A stretch of DNA of 64,000 nt, taken from positions 1 through 64,000 of IMG/VR virus record IMGVR_UViG_3300031837_000008; one strand, 5' to 3'. This document shows, in pieces, positions 41,143 through 48,566 of the stretch. The translations under genes were made by a program, and so were the position numbers. Under the pieces are notes generated by a model. It was not told where the DNA came from. It saw nothing but the letters and a program-made list of their open reading frames with translations, and ran no database searches. The stretch is from a virus. How positions within the stretch are numbered: the first letter of the stretch is position 1; every line of letters begins with the position of its first letter.

Positions 41143-41736
41143 ATGAACATCACTGATGCACTTGCAATTCTATGCGCTCCTAACATCAAGCTTGGTCCGG
41201 AGCTAGTGGCTGAAGCTAAGCTTACGGTCAACAACCACGTTGTTTCAAACTTTCTGACACTATCCAAGCCGGATCCCGATCGAACGGCGAACGACAGTGC
41301 AGAAGAAGCAGCGAGAGAACTTGAAGACGCATTTAGAGAGCTGGACGAGATGGGCAGCGAGAAGCCCGATGCGTATATCCATACGATCACTTGGCACGAT
41401 ACTACGATTCGCTGGGTGTCGAAGTGTGATACAGTACCAGCTAAGTATAGGCCGTATTTAAGTCCCCGTGATGCCGTTCATACGGCAGAGGCCTTAGTTA
41501 AACGTGTAGACTCCAGTGTGTCTTCCCACCAACCACTAAAGAAGGTTGGTGGGACGAGCAGGGACGCAGTTTCCCGCCTACGTGCCTTCGTCAAAGCCTA
41601 CAAAGCTGCACCCGGTTGGTATACTTCGCCCAATCCTACGCTGTACACCGTCAATAGTGAAAAGGAAGGTCGTCACTCAATTTTATTCGCTGACCTTGAA
41701 CGGGTTCTTTCCCGTTTCATTCCCTTTGAGGAGTAG
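41143..41736 (+). CDS. Hypothetical protein
   Basis: 197 aa, ATG 41143 with TTAGGAAATTGAT upstream inside the end of the restored upstream gene. Helical, with an acidic middle (AEEAARELEDAFRELDE) and Lys-rich C-terminus. No family recognised. Confidence 0.55.
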   Translation: MNITDALAILCAPNIKLGPELVAEAKLTVNNHVVSNFLTLSKPDPDRTANDSAEEAARELEDAFRELDEMGSEKPDAYIHTITWHDTTIRWVSKCDTVPAKYRPYLSPRDAVHTAEALVKRVDSSVSSHQPLKKVGGTSRDAVSRLRAFVKAYKAAPGWYTSPNPTLYTVNSEKEGRHSILFADLERVLSRFIPFEE

Positions 41737-41738
41737 TC

Positions 41739-42089
41739 ATGGGACTCTCACCGCTAAAGAGTTGCTCGTCGTCTCCTTACGCTGCACCCAACAGCAATCC
41801 AAGTCCATCGAATTTCAAGATCATCAATTCGCGAACATTCCCAGGCCTGGACCAAGACGTGTTGGTTCTTCAAGTTCACTACCCCGATGCCAAAAACTAT
41901 GAAGGGATGAAGACCTTGGTTTATCTTGGTTACTCCTCGGTGGCTGAACTTCTGGACCAAGCACAAAACAAATTAGACCCGCACTTCGCGTCCTCCGGGG
42001 TTAGTCCAATTGCTCGTTTCCAACCCACTACTAGCGGTTGGTCGAACGCCTGCAAATTCGCGAAGATGTTAGTTTCGGCTCAAATCTGA
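41739..42089 (+). CDS. Hypothetical protein, paralogue of the 33.6 kb gene
   Basis: 116 aa, ATG 41739 after GAGGAGTAGTC. SCSSSPYAAPNSNPSP, VHYPDAKNYEGMKTLVY, KLDPHF and ARFQPTTSGW align with the gene at 33647. Function unknown; duplicated within the accessory region. Confidence 0.65.
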   Translation: MGLSPLKSCSSSPYAAPNSNPSPSNFKIINSRTFPGLDQDVLVLQVHYPDAKNYEGMKTLVYLGYSSVAELLDQAQNKLDPHFASSGVSPIARFQPTTSGWSNACKFAKMLVSAQI

Positions 42090-42097
42090 GGACTACT

Positions 42098-42415
42098 ATG
42101 TCAATCGCGGATGACCTATGCAACGGAGTTCGTTCCCAAGCCGCGCTGGCCGAGCATTTCAAGAATTTGTGGATGCAGGCCAACATCGAGCTTGAAAGCG
42201 AGAAAGCTCGCACGGCTGAATTACTGAAGTTGGTGCCTAAGGAAAAACTGGGACAACTCAAGCAGTTAATTTATTCAAGCCTGCATATCACAGTGATTAT
42301 GACCGTCATCCAACTAAAAACGTTCGTTCAATGTCAGACAAACAATTGTGGTTACATCGTGTGCGCACATTCCTGTCGGAGTACGAGACAACACCCTAAG
42401 GATTTTCGTCATTAA
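42098..42415 (+). CDS. Coiled-coil protein, paralogue of the 23.7 kb gene, with aberrant C-terminus
   Basis: 105 aa as read from ATG 42098. Residues ~1-60 (SIADDLCNGVRSQ, AEHFKNLWMQANIELESEKA) match the 63-aa gene at 23738. From about residue 55 onward it runs through DNA whose other frame encodes the tail of a CGTxxCAxG protein, so the C-terminal ~45 residues are probably read-in from a fused fragment. Confidence 0.5.
   Translation: MSIADDLCNGVRSQAALAEHFKNLWMQANIELESEKARTAELLKLVPKEKLGQLKQLIYSSLHITVIMTVIQLKTFVQCQTNNCGYIVCAHSCRSTRQHPKDFRH
42241..42399 (+). pseudogene. Out-of-frame remnant of a CGTxxCAxG family gene
   Basis: In the frame offset from the overlapping coiled-coil gene, DNA from 42241 to TAA 42399 encodes AVNLFKPAYHSD, then SMSDKQLWLHRVRTFLSEY. 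This matches the C-terminal third of the 49190 protein (LSDRQVWLNRVEHFF) and copies 1 and 2. No start or N-terminal part is present. Confidence 0.6.
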
Positions 42416-42423
42416 AACGGCGG

Positions 42424-42431
42424 AGTAAATA
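42424..42431 (+). promoter_or_regulatory. Weak late-type promoter element
   Basis: AGTAAATA in GGAGTAAATACA, 62 nt upstream of the NMNAT-Nudix start; matches the core but not the CT of CTAGTAAATA. Confidence 0.25.
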
Positions 42432-42475
42432 CAAATTGAATCAAACTGAACACAGAGAGTGTTCTTTTATTAACT

Positions 42476-42490
42476 GCAAAGGAGATTTGC
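42476..42490 (+). promoter_or_regulatory. Hairpin presenting the ribosome site in its loop, copy 1
   Basis: GCAAA-GGAGA-TTTGC, extendable by one T-A pair, two bases before ATG 42493. The loop is the Shine-Dalgarno sequence. The same 15 nt occur before the NAMPT gene at 43678. Confidence 0.6.
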
Positions 42491-42492
42491 AA

Positions 42493-43611
42493 ATGTCAAA
42501 CATCTATGAGTATGAATTCGATATGCTTGTGTTCATTGGTCGATTTCGCCCCTTACATAATGGCCACAAGCATGTTATTGATGAAGCATTAAAGAAAGCG
42601 CGTCATGTACTGGTCTTGACGGGTTCAGCCAACCGCCCTCGTACCCGAAAGAATCCCTGGACGGCAGTTGAAGTCGAAGAGATGCTATGGCGCACGTACA
42701 AGCAGGAAATCAGAGACAGTCGCATCATCGTTCAGTTCTTAGACGATCACATGCATGACCACGATTTCCACTGGTGTATGGATGTCCATAAGAAGGTTGC
42801 TTACGTTCAGAACAAACTTGCAGATGATGATTGGCCTATACCTAGGACTATAGGACTGATTGGTTTCTCTAAGGACCATACCTCGTACTATCTGAAGAAA
42901 TTCCCGCAGTGGGGTTCAGTCAACGTGCATGGTTACAAGGTACAACAGTTGGGTATGCCCGGCTTAGGTGTGACTCTAAATGCAACGGATCTACGCGATT
43001 CCATTCTGGCCGGTACGTGGAACTATTCACGGCAGCACGTACCTGAACCCGTGGCGGAGTATCTTGATACTTGGATTCCACGTAACGTTGAGTTTATAGA
43101 TGGTTTGCGCGATCAGCGTGACTTTGCTGCTCAGTACAAAATTGAGCACCAGTATGCGGGCAACAAACCCTATCGTCCTATAATGACGACTACTGATTCA
43201 GTGTTCATTCAGTCATCACACGTACTGCTGGGTAAACGCAAATTGAATCCTGGTAAAGGACTGTGGGCGCTACCAGGTGGATTTGCACACGATGACGAAG
43301 TGTTAGCTGACAGTTCATTGCGTGAATCTCACGAGGAAACACGCATTAAGTTACCGCGTTCAATGTTGGACCTGTCATTCAGGTTCAAGCACGTGTTCTC
43401 TGATCCGAATCGGTCAGATGACCGGGGACGCATCATCACGCATGCGTATCTGTATCTACTGAACGACAATACTTCTTTACCTCTCGTAGAGGCAAACGAT
43501 GATTTCGAAGAGGTCAAGTGGGTACCGCTCGGGCTACTTCAAGCGCATGAGCTATACTCGGATCACTTCTGGATCATCCATAAGATGATTAACTTGATTC
43601 CGTGTGATTAA
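42493..43611 (+). CDS. nadM: Bifunctional NMN adenylyltransferase / Nudix hydrolase
   Basis: 372 aa from ATG 42493 with a strong AAGGAG; an in-frame TTG at 42436 is not needed. Residues 16-25 GRFRPLHNGH is the nucleotidyltransferase HxGH-type motif that condenses NMN and ATP to NAD+; residues ~262-284 carry a Nudix box (GGFAHDDEVL..SLRESHEET), predicted ADP-ribose pyrophosphatase. Similar fusions are known in Synechocystis and Vibrio phage KVP40. Paired with the NAMPT gene 82 nt downstream, with matching leader hairpins, it completes nicotinamide to NAD+ salvage. Confidence 0.92.
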   Translation: MSNIYEYEFDMLVFIGRFRPLHNGHKHVIDEALKKARHVLVLTGSANRPRTRKNPWTAVEVEEMLWRTYKQEIRDSRIIVQFLDDHMHDHDFHWCMDVHKKVAYVQNKLADDDWPIPRTIGLIGFSKDHTSYYLKKFPQWGSVNVHGYKVQQLGMPGLGVTLNATDLRDSILAGTWNYSRQHVPEPVAEYLDTWIPRNVEFIDGLRDQRDFAAQYKIEHQYAGNKPYRPIMTTTDSVFIQSSHVLLGKRKLNPGKGLWALPGGFAHDDEVLADSSLRESHEETRIKLPRSMLDLSFRFKHVFSDPNRSDDRGRIITHAYLYLLNDNTSLPLVEANDDFEEVKWVPLGLLQAHELYSDHFWIIHKMINLIPCD

Positions 43612-43631
43612 TAATTCCGTGTTCGGTCGTT

Positions 43632-43692
43632 TATACTAGACCAAACCCTAGGCAGAGAGCCTGGGTCTTTAAAAACTGCAAAGGAGATTTGC
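43632..43692 (+). promoter_or_regulatory. Leader of the NAMPT gene: -10, hairpin and ribosome-site hairpin
   Basis: TATACT (43632-43637) inside GGTC-N10-GACC; no good -35 seen. ACCCTAGGC/GCCTGGGT (43640-43667) forms a bulged hairpin followed by CTTT. GCAAA-GGAGA-TTTGC (43678-43692) repeats the ribosome-site hairpin of the preceding gene. ACTAGACCAA here also occurs at the rtcB dyad. Confidence 0.5.
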
Positions 43693-43693
43693 C

Positions 43694-45085
43694 ATGACTT
43701 ACGGATTTGCTTTAGGGTCGGACAGCTACAAGTATTCGCATGGACCGCAGCTGCCCGACGATTTGAAATACGCCAGTAACTATGGTTCAGCTCGTAGTCT
43801 GAACATGTACAAGCAGGTACTGTGGTTTGGTCTCCAAAGTTGGAAGCGGAAGCTGATGAAGAATCCGCTGACAATGGAAAGTGTGGAGTACGCAAACCGT
43901 CGTATTGTCGAGCACTGCGGCATCTTTCCATACGAAGAGTTCAAGCGTATCGTTGAGGTCCATAACGGACTGCCTCCGGTTCGCATTGAAGCTCTTCCCG
44001 AGGGGTTGATTGTTCCGGTCGGTGTCCCGTGTTATCAGGTAGTAAGCACGGACCCGTTATTGCCGACTCTTGGTTCGTTTCTTGAGACCGAGATTCTGCG
44101 TGCTGCATGGTATCAGTCTTCGGTCGCTACACTGAGCTGGCATATCAAACAGGACTTGCGTAAGTGGTTAGAGCAAACGTGCGATAATCCCGAGGAAGAG
44201 CTTGCATTTCGCTTGCATGACTTTGGGGGTCGCGGTGCCAGTTCTGAAGAATCAGCTGCGCTTGGTGGTATGTCGCATTTGATCAACTTTATGGGCACTG
44301 ATACTGTCCCAGCCTTAGAGGCCGCAACCGAGTTCTACGATGAATGGATGGCGGGGTATTCAATTCCTGCCATGGAACATTTCACCGTGACCGCATGGGG
44401 TCGTGAAAGGGAAGCCCAAGCTTACGAACGCATGATTGATGTGTATGGTGGCGAAGGCAAGAAGTACGCGTGTGTTTGCGATGCTTACGATCAACGTAAC
44501 TCAGTAGATAACATCTGGGGCAAGCAGTTGAAGGATAAGGTCTTGGCGAAAGGTGGTACCGCCGTCATCCGTCTTGACTCAGGTAAGCCTATCGCAGAAG
44601 TTGTTTACGCGGTTAAGTCTATCGCTAACTCTTACGGTTTCCACACCAATAAGAAGGGTTACGATGTGGTGAACCCTGCAGCACGCATTATCCAGGGTGA
44701 CGGCGTAAACCGTACATCCATTAACGGTATCTGTCACGCTTTGGAGCTTAACAAGCTCTCAATCGAGAATAACGGGTACGGTATGGGTGGTGCGCTGTTG
44801 CAAGAAGTTATGCGGGATGACTTAGGTTGGGCGCAGAAGGCTTCAGCGATTTCCGCTGATGGTGAACATTGGACGGGTATCAACAAGAGTCCGATTACTG
44901 CACCTGAGAAAGCGTCGCTGAAGGGTCGTCAGATGGTTGTATATGACGCTACAGGCAAAATGATTGCTGTCCCGAAAGGCTCGCGTCCTGAGAGTCAGAA
45001 TCTTCTGCGTGTTGTGTACGAGAATGGTGTATCGTACAACGACCAGACCTTTGCGCAAGTCCGGGCAAATAGCAATCTGAAGTAA
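43694..45085 (+). CDS. nadV: Nicotinamide phosphoribosyltransferase
   Basis: 463 aa, full length. Converts nicotinamide plus PRPP to NMN. Seen: SDSYKYSH (9-16), DFGGRGASSEESAALGG (176-192), SIPAMEHF with the catalytic His229, RLDSGKP (293-299), IIQGDGVN (332-339) and GMGGALLQ (363-370), all NAMPT/NadV hallmarks. With the upstream NMN adenylyltransferase it matches the composition of the phage NARP2 pathway, which rebuilds NAD+ in cells whose defences deplete it. No Nudix or ADP-ribose recycling enzyme is fused here; that domain sits on the partner. Confidence 0.95.
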   Translation: MTYGFALGSDSYKYSHGPQLPDDLKYASNYGSARSLNMYKQVLWFGLQSWKRKLMKNPLTMESVEYANRRIVEHCGIFPYEEFKRIVEVHNGLPPVRIEALPEGLIVPVGVPCYQVVSTDPLLPTLGSFLETEILRAAWYQSSVATLSWHIKQDLRKWLEQTCDNPEEELAFRLHDFGGRGASSEESAALGGMSHLINFMGTDTVPALEAATEFYDEWMAGYSIPAMEHFTVTAWGREREAQAYERMIDVYGGEGKKYACVCDAYDQRNSVDNIWGKQLKDKVLAKGGTAVIRLDSGKPIAEVVYAVKSIANSYGFHTNKKGYDVVNPAARIIQGDGVNRTSINGICHALELNKLSIENNGYGMGGALLQEVMRDDLGWAQKASAISADGEHWTGINKSPITAPEKASLKGRQMVVYDATGKMIAVPKGSRPESQNLLRVVYENGVSYNDQTFAQVRANSNLK

Positions 45086-45103
45086 TCACACCTATTATAG
45101 CAC

Positions 45104-45113
45104 GTAGTAAATA
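45104..45113 (+). promoter_or_regulatory. Candidate late-type promoter element
   Basis: GTAGTAAATA overlapping the foot of the terminator hairpin downstream of nadV and 61 nt before ATG 45175. Confidence 0.35.
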
Positions 45114-45153
45114 AATGGGGATACTACTCACTGCACTGTTGGTATCCCCATTT
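45113..45153 (+). terminator. Strong hairpin after nadV
   Basis: Perfect 12-bp stem AAATGGGGATAC / GTATCCCCATTT (45113-45124, 45142-45153), loop 17 nt, followed by CCC rather than U tract. Probable transcript end or stabiliser. Confidence 0.55.
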
Positions 45154-45174
45154 CCCTACCAAAAGGAGATTCGC

Positions 45175-45258
45175 ATGCTTGAGACGCTCTCTGCACTAAC
45201 GGCCCGAAAGCTCATAGCTGATTTACAATCGGCACTTGCTGCAGTGGTGACAAAATGA
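45175..45258 (+). CDS. Very small helical peptide
   Basis: 27 codons, ATG 45175 with AAAAGGAGATTCGC, a strong ribosome site resembling those of the NAD genes. Amphipathic helix (ALTARKLIADLQSALAAVV). Overlaps the next gene by ATGA. Confidence 0.45.
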   Translation: MLETLSALTARKLIADLQSALAAVVTK

Positions 45259-45389
45259 CCCCAGACGAAACCCTTGGGTTTGTAATAGCCCTCTTGTTGA
45301 TCATGGCTTTCGTGCATTTCTGTTACACGACGAATGCCAATGCTAAAGCTACTCAAGTTCTAGAGACGCATCTTAGACACTATTTATAG
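45255..45389 (+). CDS. Very small membrane protein
   Basis: 44 aa, ATGA-coupled. One hydrophobic helix (TLGFVIALLLIMAFVHFCY) followed by a polar tail. Function unknown. Confidence 0.5.
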   Translation: MTPDETLGFVIALLLIMAFVHFCYTTNANAKATQVLETHLRHYL

Positions 45390-45395
45390 TCGAAC

Positions 45396-45431
45396 TGCTG
45401 GAAAACAGCAAATTGCTGGAAAACAGCAAAT
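45396..45431 (+). repeat. Tandem 18-bp repeat of a small hairpin
   Basis: TGCTGGAAAACAGCAAAT occurs twice without gap. Each unit is a TGCTG/CAGCA stem with GAAAA loop. Lies just after the small membrane gene, before the 45490 promoter. Confidence 0.8.
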
Positions 45432-45489
45432 ACTCCTAGCAGACTTGGAAGCTGTTTTGGATAGCTTCACCGAAACTTAAATATAAATG

Positions 45490-45518
45490 TTGGCACCAGC
45501 TTCAATCTTTACTATACT
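45490..45518 (+). promoter_or_regulatory. Sigma70-type promoter, TTGGCA family
   Basis: TTGGCA (45490-45495), 17 bp, TATACT (45513-45518), in GTTGGCACCAGC; leader AAAGTCCTAACGAAA shared with 34490. Confidence 0.75.
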
Positions 45519-45552
45519 GAATTCATTGAAAGTCCTAACGAAAGGGAAAATC

Positions 45553-45639
45553 ATGATTCATCAAACTTATTACCTCGGGACCGGGCGCAAAAAACGCGAT
45601 GTATACCACGCTTACTGCTTGACTACAATTGAGGTATAA
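45553..45639 (+). CDS. Very small hypothetical protein
   Basis: 28 codons, ATG 45553, directly behind the promoter cassette with GGGAAAATC upstream. Basic and Tyr-rich (YYLGTGRKKRDVYHAY). Retained on promoter and ribosome-site evidence. Confidence 0.4.
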   Translation: MIHQTYYLGTGRKKRDVYHAYCLTTIEV

Positions 45640-45642
45640 CCC

Positions 45643-45876
45643 ATGAAGTCCAAACTAATTTACTGTCTGTCTGTTCTATTCTTGACGGCCAGCATCTGCG
45701 GTGCTCCAATGTACCCGAAGCTCAGTTTAGTTCTAGCCTTTATGTATGGCTTGGGTCAAGCCTCTTTAATAGTGATCTTGTGTTATCCTATGTTCAGGAT
45801 TTGGCTTAAACTCAAACACCGAACACGAGCAAGCAATCAACAACACAAGCACAAAGGAAACGAGGAACCTGCATGA
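45643..45876 (+). CDS. Small membrane protein with two hydrophobic segments
   Basis: 77 aa. Signal-like or TM helix at ~4-20 (LIYCLSVLFLTASICG) and TM helix ~28-50 (LSLVLAFMYGLGQASLIVIL), then a Lys/Arg/His tail. Overlaps the next gene by ATGA. Could be a lysis or membrane-modifying accessory; unproven. Confidence 0.55.
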   Translation: MKSKLIYCLSVLFLTASICGAPMYPKLSLVLAFMYGLGQASLIVILCYPMFRIWLKLKHRTRASNQQHKHKGNEEPA

Positions 45877-46325
45877 ACTCAAACAAAGATCCACGAAAGC
45901 TCACGGACCAGGAAATCGAGAAACTAGCTAACAATACCACGCGATTCGCTGGTCACGAACTGGGTTCACCGCCCGAACGTGAGGCTCGTTTCCTAGCTGT
46001 CTTGGACGCGTTAGAGAGTCAAGTACCGGTTGACCGGTCGTCACCTATAATTGTGGTTGCACCAAGGGCTATGCACAATTTGTGGCGATTCACTGTGAAT
46101 TCACTGAAGGAACAACGCTTAACCGCTCGTAAAGTTTTGTTTATGAACGTGCTGGACTTGAAGCATCACATTCCGAATATGCACATTTCTCACATTCTGT
46201 TTATTGATGAAATGTACCCTGATCAGCGACCAGTGTTAAAAGTGACGTTGAGCCTGATGAACCCTAATCTTAATCACAGAGTGTTCGCGACTCGTCCACC
46301 TCTAATGGACGCTGGCGTAATTTAA
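45873..46325 (+). CDS. Hypothetical protein with Walker-B-like segment
   Basis: 150 aa, ATGA-coupled. Residues ~58-115 show alternating strands (IIVVAPRAMHNLW, KVLFMNVL, HILFIDEMYPDQR) as in a P-loop fold with a Walker B-like DE, but there is no Walker A glycine loop. Either a degenerate or partial NTPase, or coincidence. Function unknown. Confidence 0.5.
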   Translation: MNSNKDPRKLTDQEIEKLANNTTRFAGHELGSPPEREARFLAVLDALESQVPVDRSSPIIVVAPRAMHNLWRFTVNSLKEQRLTARKVLFMNVLDLKHHIPNMHISHILFIDEMYPDQRPVLKVTLSLMNPNLNHRVFATRPPLMDAGVI

Positions 46326-46333
46326 AATAATTG

Positions 46334-46362
46334 TTGGCACCAGCTTCAATCTGTATTATACT
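46334..46362 (+). promoter_or_regulatory. Sigma70-type promoter, TTGGCA family
   Basis: TTGGCA (46334-46339), 17 bp, TATACT (46357-46362), GTTGGCACCAGC; leader GGAATCACTGCACTGAAG shared with 35861. Confidence 0.75.
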
Positions 46363-46414
46363 GGAATCACTGCACTGAAGCGTGAACCAACAACCCAACT
46401 AAAGGAACAAGATC

Positions 46415-47107
46415 ATGACCATTCTTTCTTATCAAAACGATCCCAAAGTAAAAGAAATGTTTCAAGCGCGTTTTGATCAACACCGTGTCGCTGATGAAGT
46501 ACTCCAAGGTACGGGTTTTTCAGGGGGACGTGGCTGTTTTATCGGCTGTACAATGAACGAATACAATCATGAATCTTTTGCCAAACAAATCAGGCCTCAA
46601 TGGCTAGCACATTTGGCTGACTCTATTTTTGAAGGCTTGCCAGCTATAGAGGCTCCTCAATTTGGTACTGACTTATTGGAGGCAATCCCCATAGGGAAGG
46701 ATTTGGAGCCTGTCCAATGGAAATTAGCAGTTGCCCGTCACGAACGGCAGCTGGAGGCCTTAAAAGATAACAAAGAGGACTACGCTGTCCAGTGTCTAGA
46801 TGCCCTCCAGTTGATTATCAACTATTGCAGGGCAAAGATTGAGGGAACAGCTACGGAGGACCAGCGTAAAGAAGCAGCACATTCAGCACGGGCAGCAGGT
46901 TCTTTCGATATCGTCCGGTCAGCAGCAGATTCAGCACTGTCAGCAGCCTACTGGTCAGTAACAGGTTCAGCAGTATGGTCATCAGCACTTTCAGCCTACT
47001 GGTCAGCAGTATGGTCATCAGCAGAGTTAGCACTGTCAGCCAATTCAGCTGAATCTCATTGGCTCTGGGAGCGCGATACCTTACTGAAGCTGTTGATTGA
47101 GGCTTGA
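46415..47107 (+). CDS. Conserved phage protein with Trp/Ser/Ala repeat tail
   Basis: 230 aa. N-terminal half: FSGGRGCFIGCTMNE, LADSIFEGLPAIEAP, LLEAIPIGKDL, a combination I recognise in many phage genomes. Residues ~160-215 are an imperfect repeat of SA-x-W/Y-S-A (ALSAYWSAVWSSAELALSA), encoded by repetitive DNA at 46940-47040. Function unknown; the repeat probably makes an amphipathic or aromatic helix. Confidence 0.6.
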   Translation: MTILSYQNDPKVKEMFQARFDQHRVADEVLQGTGFSGGRGCFIGCTMNEYNHESFAKQIRPQWLAHLADSIFEGLPAIEAPQFGTDLLEAIPIGKDLEPVQWKLAVARHERQLEALKDNKEDYAVQCLDALQLIINYCRAKIEGTATEDQRKEAAHSARAAGSFDIVRSAADSALSAAYWSVTGSAVWSSALSAYWSAVWSSAELALSANSAESHWLWERDTLLKLLIEA

Positions 47108-47177
47108 AATCAAACTAGTCATCATTAGTTTTAGCTGTCTGCTTAGTTAATACACAACGTAAATAAGGAACAAGATC

Positions 47178-47576
47178 ATGTTTGATATTCCGGTTGACCA
47201 AGTTTTATACGAGGCTGAGGAAGAGATTAGTGTTCTCCTCAACATAACCCGGAATATCAATAGTTTCTTATTCGACAATCGTAATGTAGAATTAAGTACT
47301 GCTGATATTGTTTTTGCATCCGAGACTTTCCAGGAAAATGTAGGACTTAATCTGACGGAAGTCCAGATGCGAGGTATTATAAGCTTATATCCTCATGCAC
47401 GAATCAAACTAGCTTATTACGGAGAAGATACAGAGACTGTAGATTGCTTACTAGATGCTTTTGCTCATTTCTTTCTCGGTTGTCAATGGCCAACTTACGG
47501 GGATGATGTAAGCCCAAATGTTTTCCGCCAAGCTATGCATGCCCGTATGCGAGCAATGAAGTTCATCAATAACTAG
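47178..47576 (+). CDS. Hypothetical protein
   Basis: 132 aa, ATG 47178 after AAGGAACAAGATC; CGTAAATA (47158-47165) lies just upstream. Largely helical, acidic. No recognised motif. Confidence 0.55.
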   Translation: MFDIPVDQVLYEAEEEISVLLNITRNINSFLFDNRNVELSTADIVFASETFQENVGLNLTEVQMRGIISLYPHARIKLAYYGEDTETVDCLLDAFAHFFLGCQWPTYGDDVSPNVFRQAMHARMRAMKFINN

Positions 47577-47582
47577 ACAGCT

Positions 47583-48032
47583 ATGATTTCACACACTTCC
47601 GAAGTCGTGCAACTATTGAGTAACGAACAGCACGTGATGATACTAGATGGATCCGGAGTTCCGGCTATTGTCCATCACTATAGTCTGCCGTATCCGGTAA
47701 TCAAGCACCTTAACTACATCAAGGTAGTAGAAACAGAACGTGTGTTGAAGGTGCCTAAGCACCAACAAGATTTTAGGTTTCCCTCATCCGCACCCGAGGC
47801 CCAGCCTATTTATGCTCACACCAAATTAGGATTTGACACTTATGGCGATCAAGCCTTAGTATGGAACATCGGGTTGAAGGCTTCTAACGGATTTTCCATT
47901 CCAAGCACGGCTGTCATTGACTCCTGTTATGTGCTGATTGATGAATCTTTAGTAAAACAGCGGGCACCTATGGAGACCTTCGGTCGCGAAGCCTACTTGC
48001 GACATAGATATAACAACCATATCCTGGTCTGA
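47583..48032 (+). CDS. Hypothetical protein
   Basis: 149 aa, six bases after the previous stop. Beta-rich with a conserved-looking HHYSLPYPVIKHLNY stretch. No family recognised. Confidence 0.55.
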   Translation: MISHTSEVVQLLSNEQHVMILDGSGVPAIVHHYSLPYPVIKHLNYIKVVETERVLKVPKHQQDFRFPSSAPEAQPIYAHTKLGFDTYGDQALVWNIGLKASNGFSIPSTAVIDSCYVLIDESLVKQRAPMETFGREAYLRHRYNNHILV

Positions 48033-48060
48033 GCATAGCCTCAACGTTACGGAGAATTTT

Positions 48061-48252
48061 ATGGACAAACCAAGTTGGACTAATGCCCCGAATTGGGCTG
48101 AATGGCTATTCCAGTACGACCAGGATAGCTGGTACTGGAGCGAGTATGAGCCCATCAGGAACGGTAACTCTTGGGAGTCTCTACCCGGCCGCGCCGAGTA
48201 CGCGGGACCGGGAGCCTTAAAAGTTAAGGAGCAAAGACCTCCTAACTCGTAG
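48061..48252 (+). CDS. Small Trp-rich phage protein
   Basis: 63 aa, ATG 48061 (CGGAGAATTTT upstream). Seven Trp in 40 residues (WTNAPNWAEWLFQYDQDSWY). Similar Trp-rich small proteins are common in phages; role unknown. Confidence 0.55.
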   Translation: MDKPSWTNAPNWAEWLFQYDQDSWYWSEYEPIRNGNSWESLPGRAEYAGPGALKVKEQRPPNS

Positions 48253-48312
48253 GTAAACCTTTAGCTGAGTTCTATCGGGTTTAGTTCAAAATTAGAAATA
48301 GAGAAAACAACC

Positions 48313-48564
48313 ATGGCAAAAATACTTGCAATAACGCCGAGTTCGGGACTCAGAATCGAGGCCATCAAATTCGAAGATGGATCCAAGCGTATTTCAATCC
48401 GCCAAATCTACAAGACTAAGAAAGAACCGGATGACTGGAAAATAGGTCGTAACGGTATTACCATTCCTTTTGAGAAAGCTGGACGGGTATCTGCAGCAAT
48501 CAAGAATTTAGTTGACGATCCGGATCTGAATTTCAAACTGATTGAAGGTAAGGACAAAGACTGA
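48313..48564 (+). CDS. Small protein, possibly PC4-like
   Basis: 83 aa. SKRISIRQIYKTKKEPDDWK then GRNGITIPFEKAGRVSAAI resembles the strand-strand-W-x-x-x-x-x-G-I-x-x-x-helix pattern of PC4-type single-stranded DNA-binding coactivator domains. Similarity is visual only. Confidence 0.45.
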   Translation: MAKILAITPSSGLRIEAIKFEDGSKRISIRQIYKTKKEPDDWKIGRNGITIPFEKAGRVSAAIKNLVDDPDLNFKLIEGKDKD

Positions 48565-48566
48565 TC

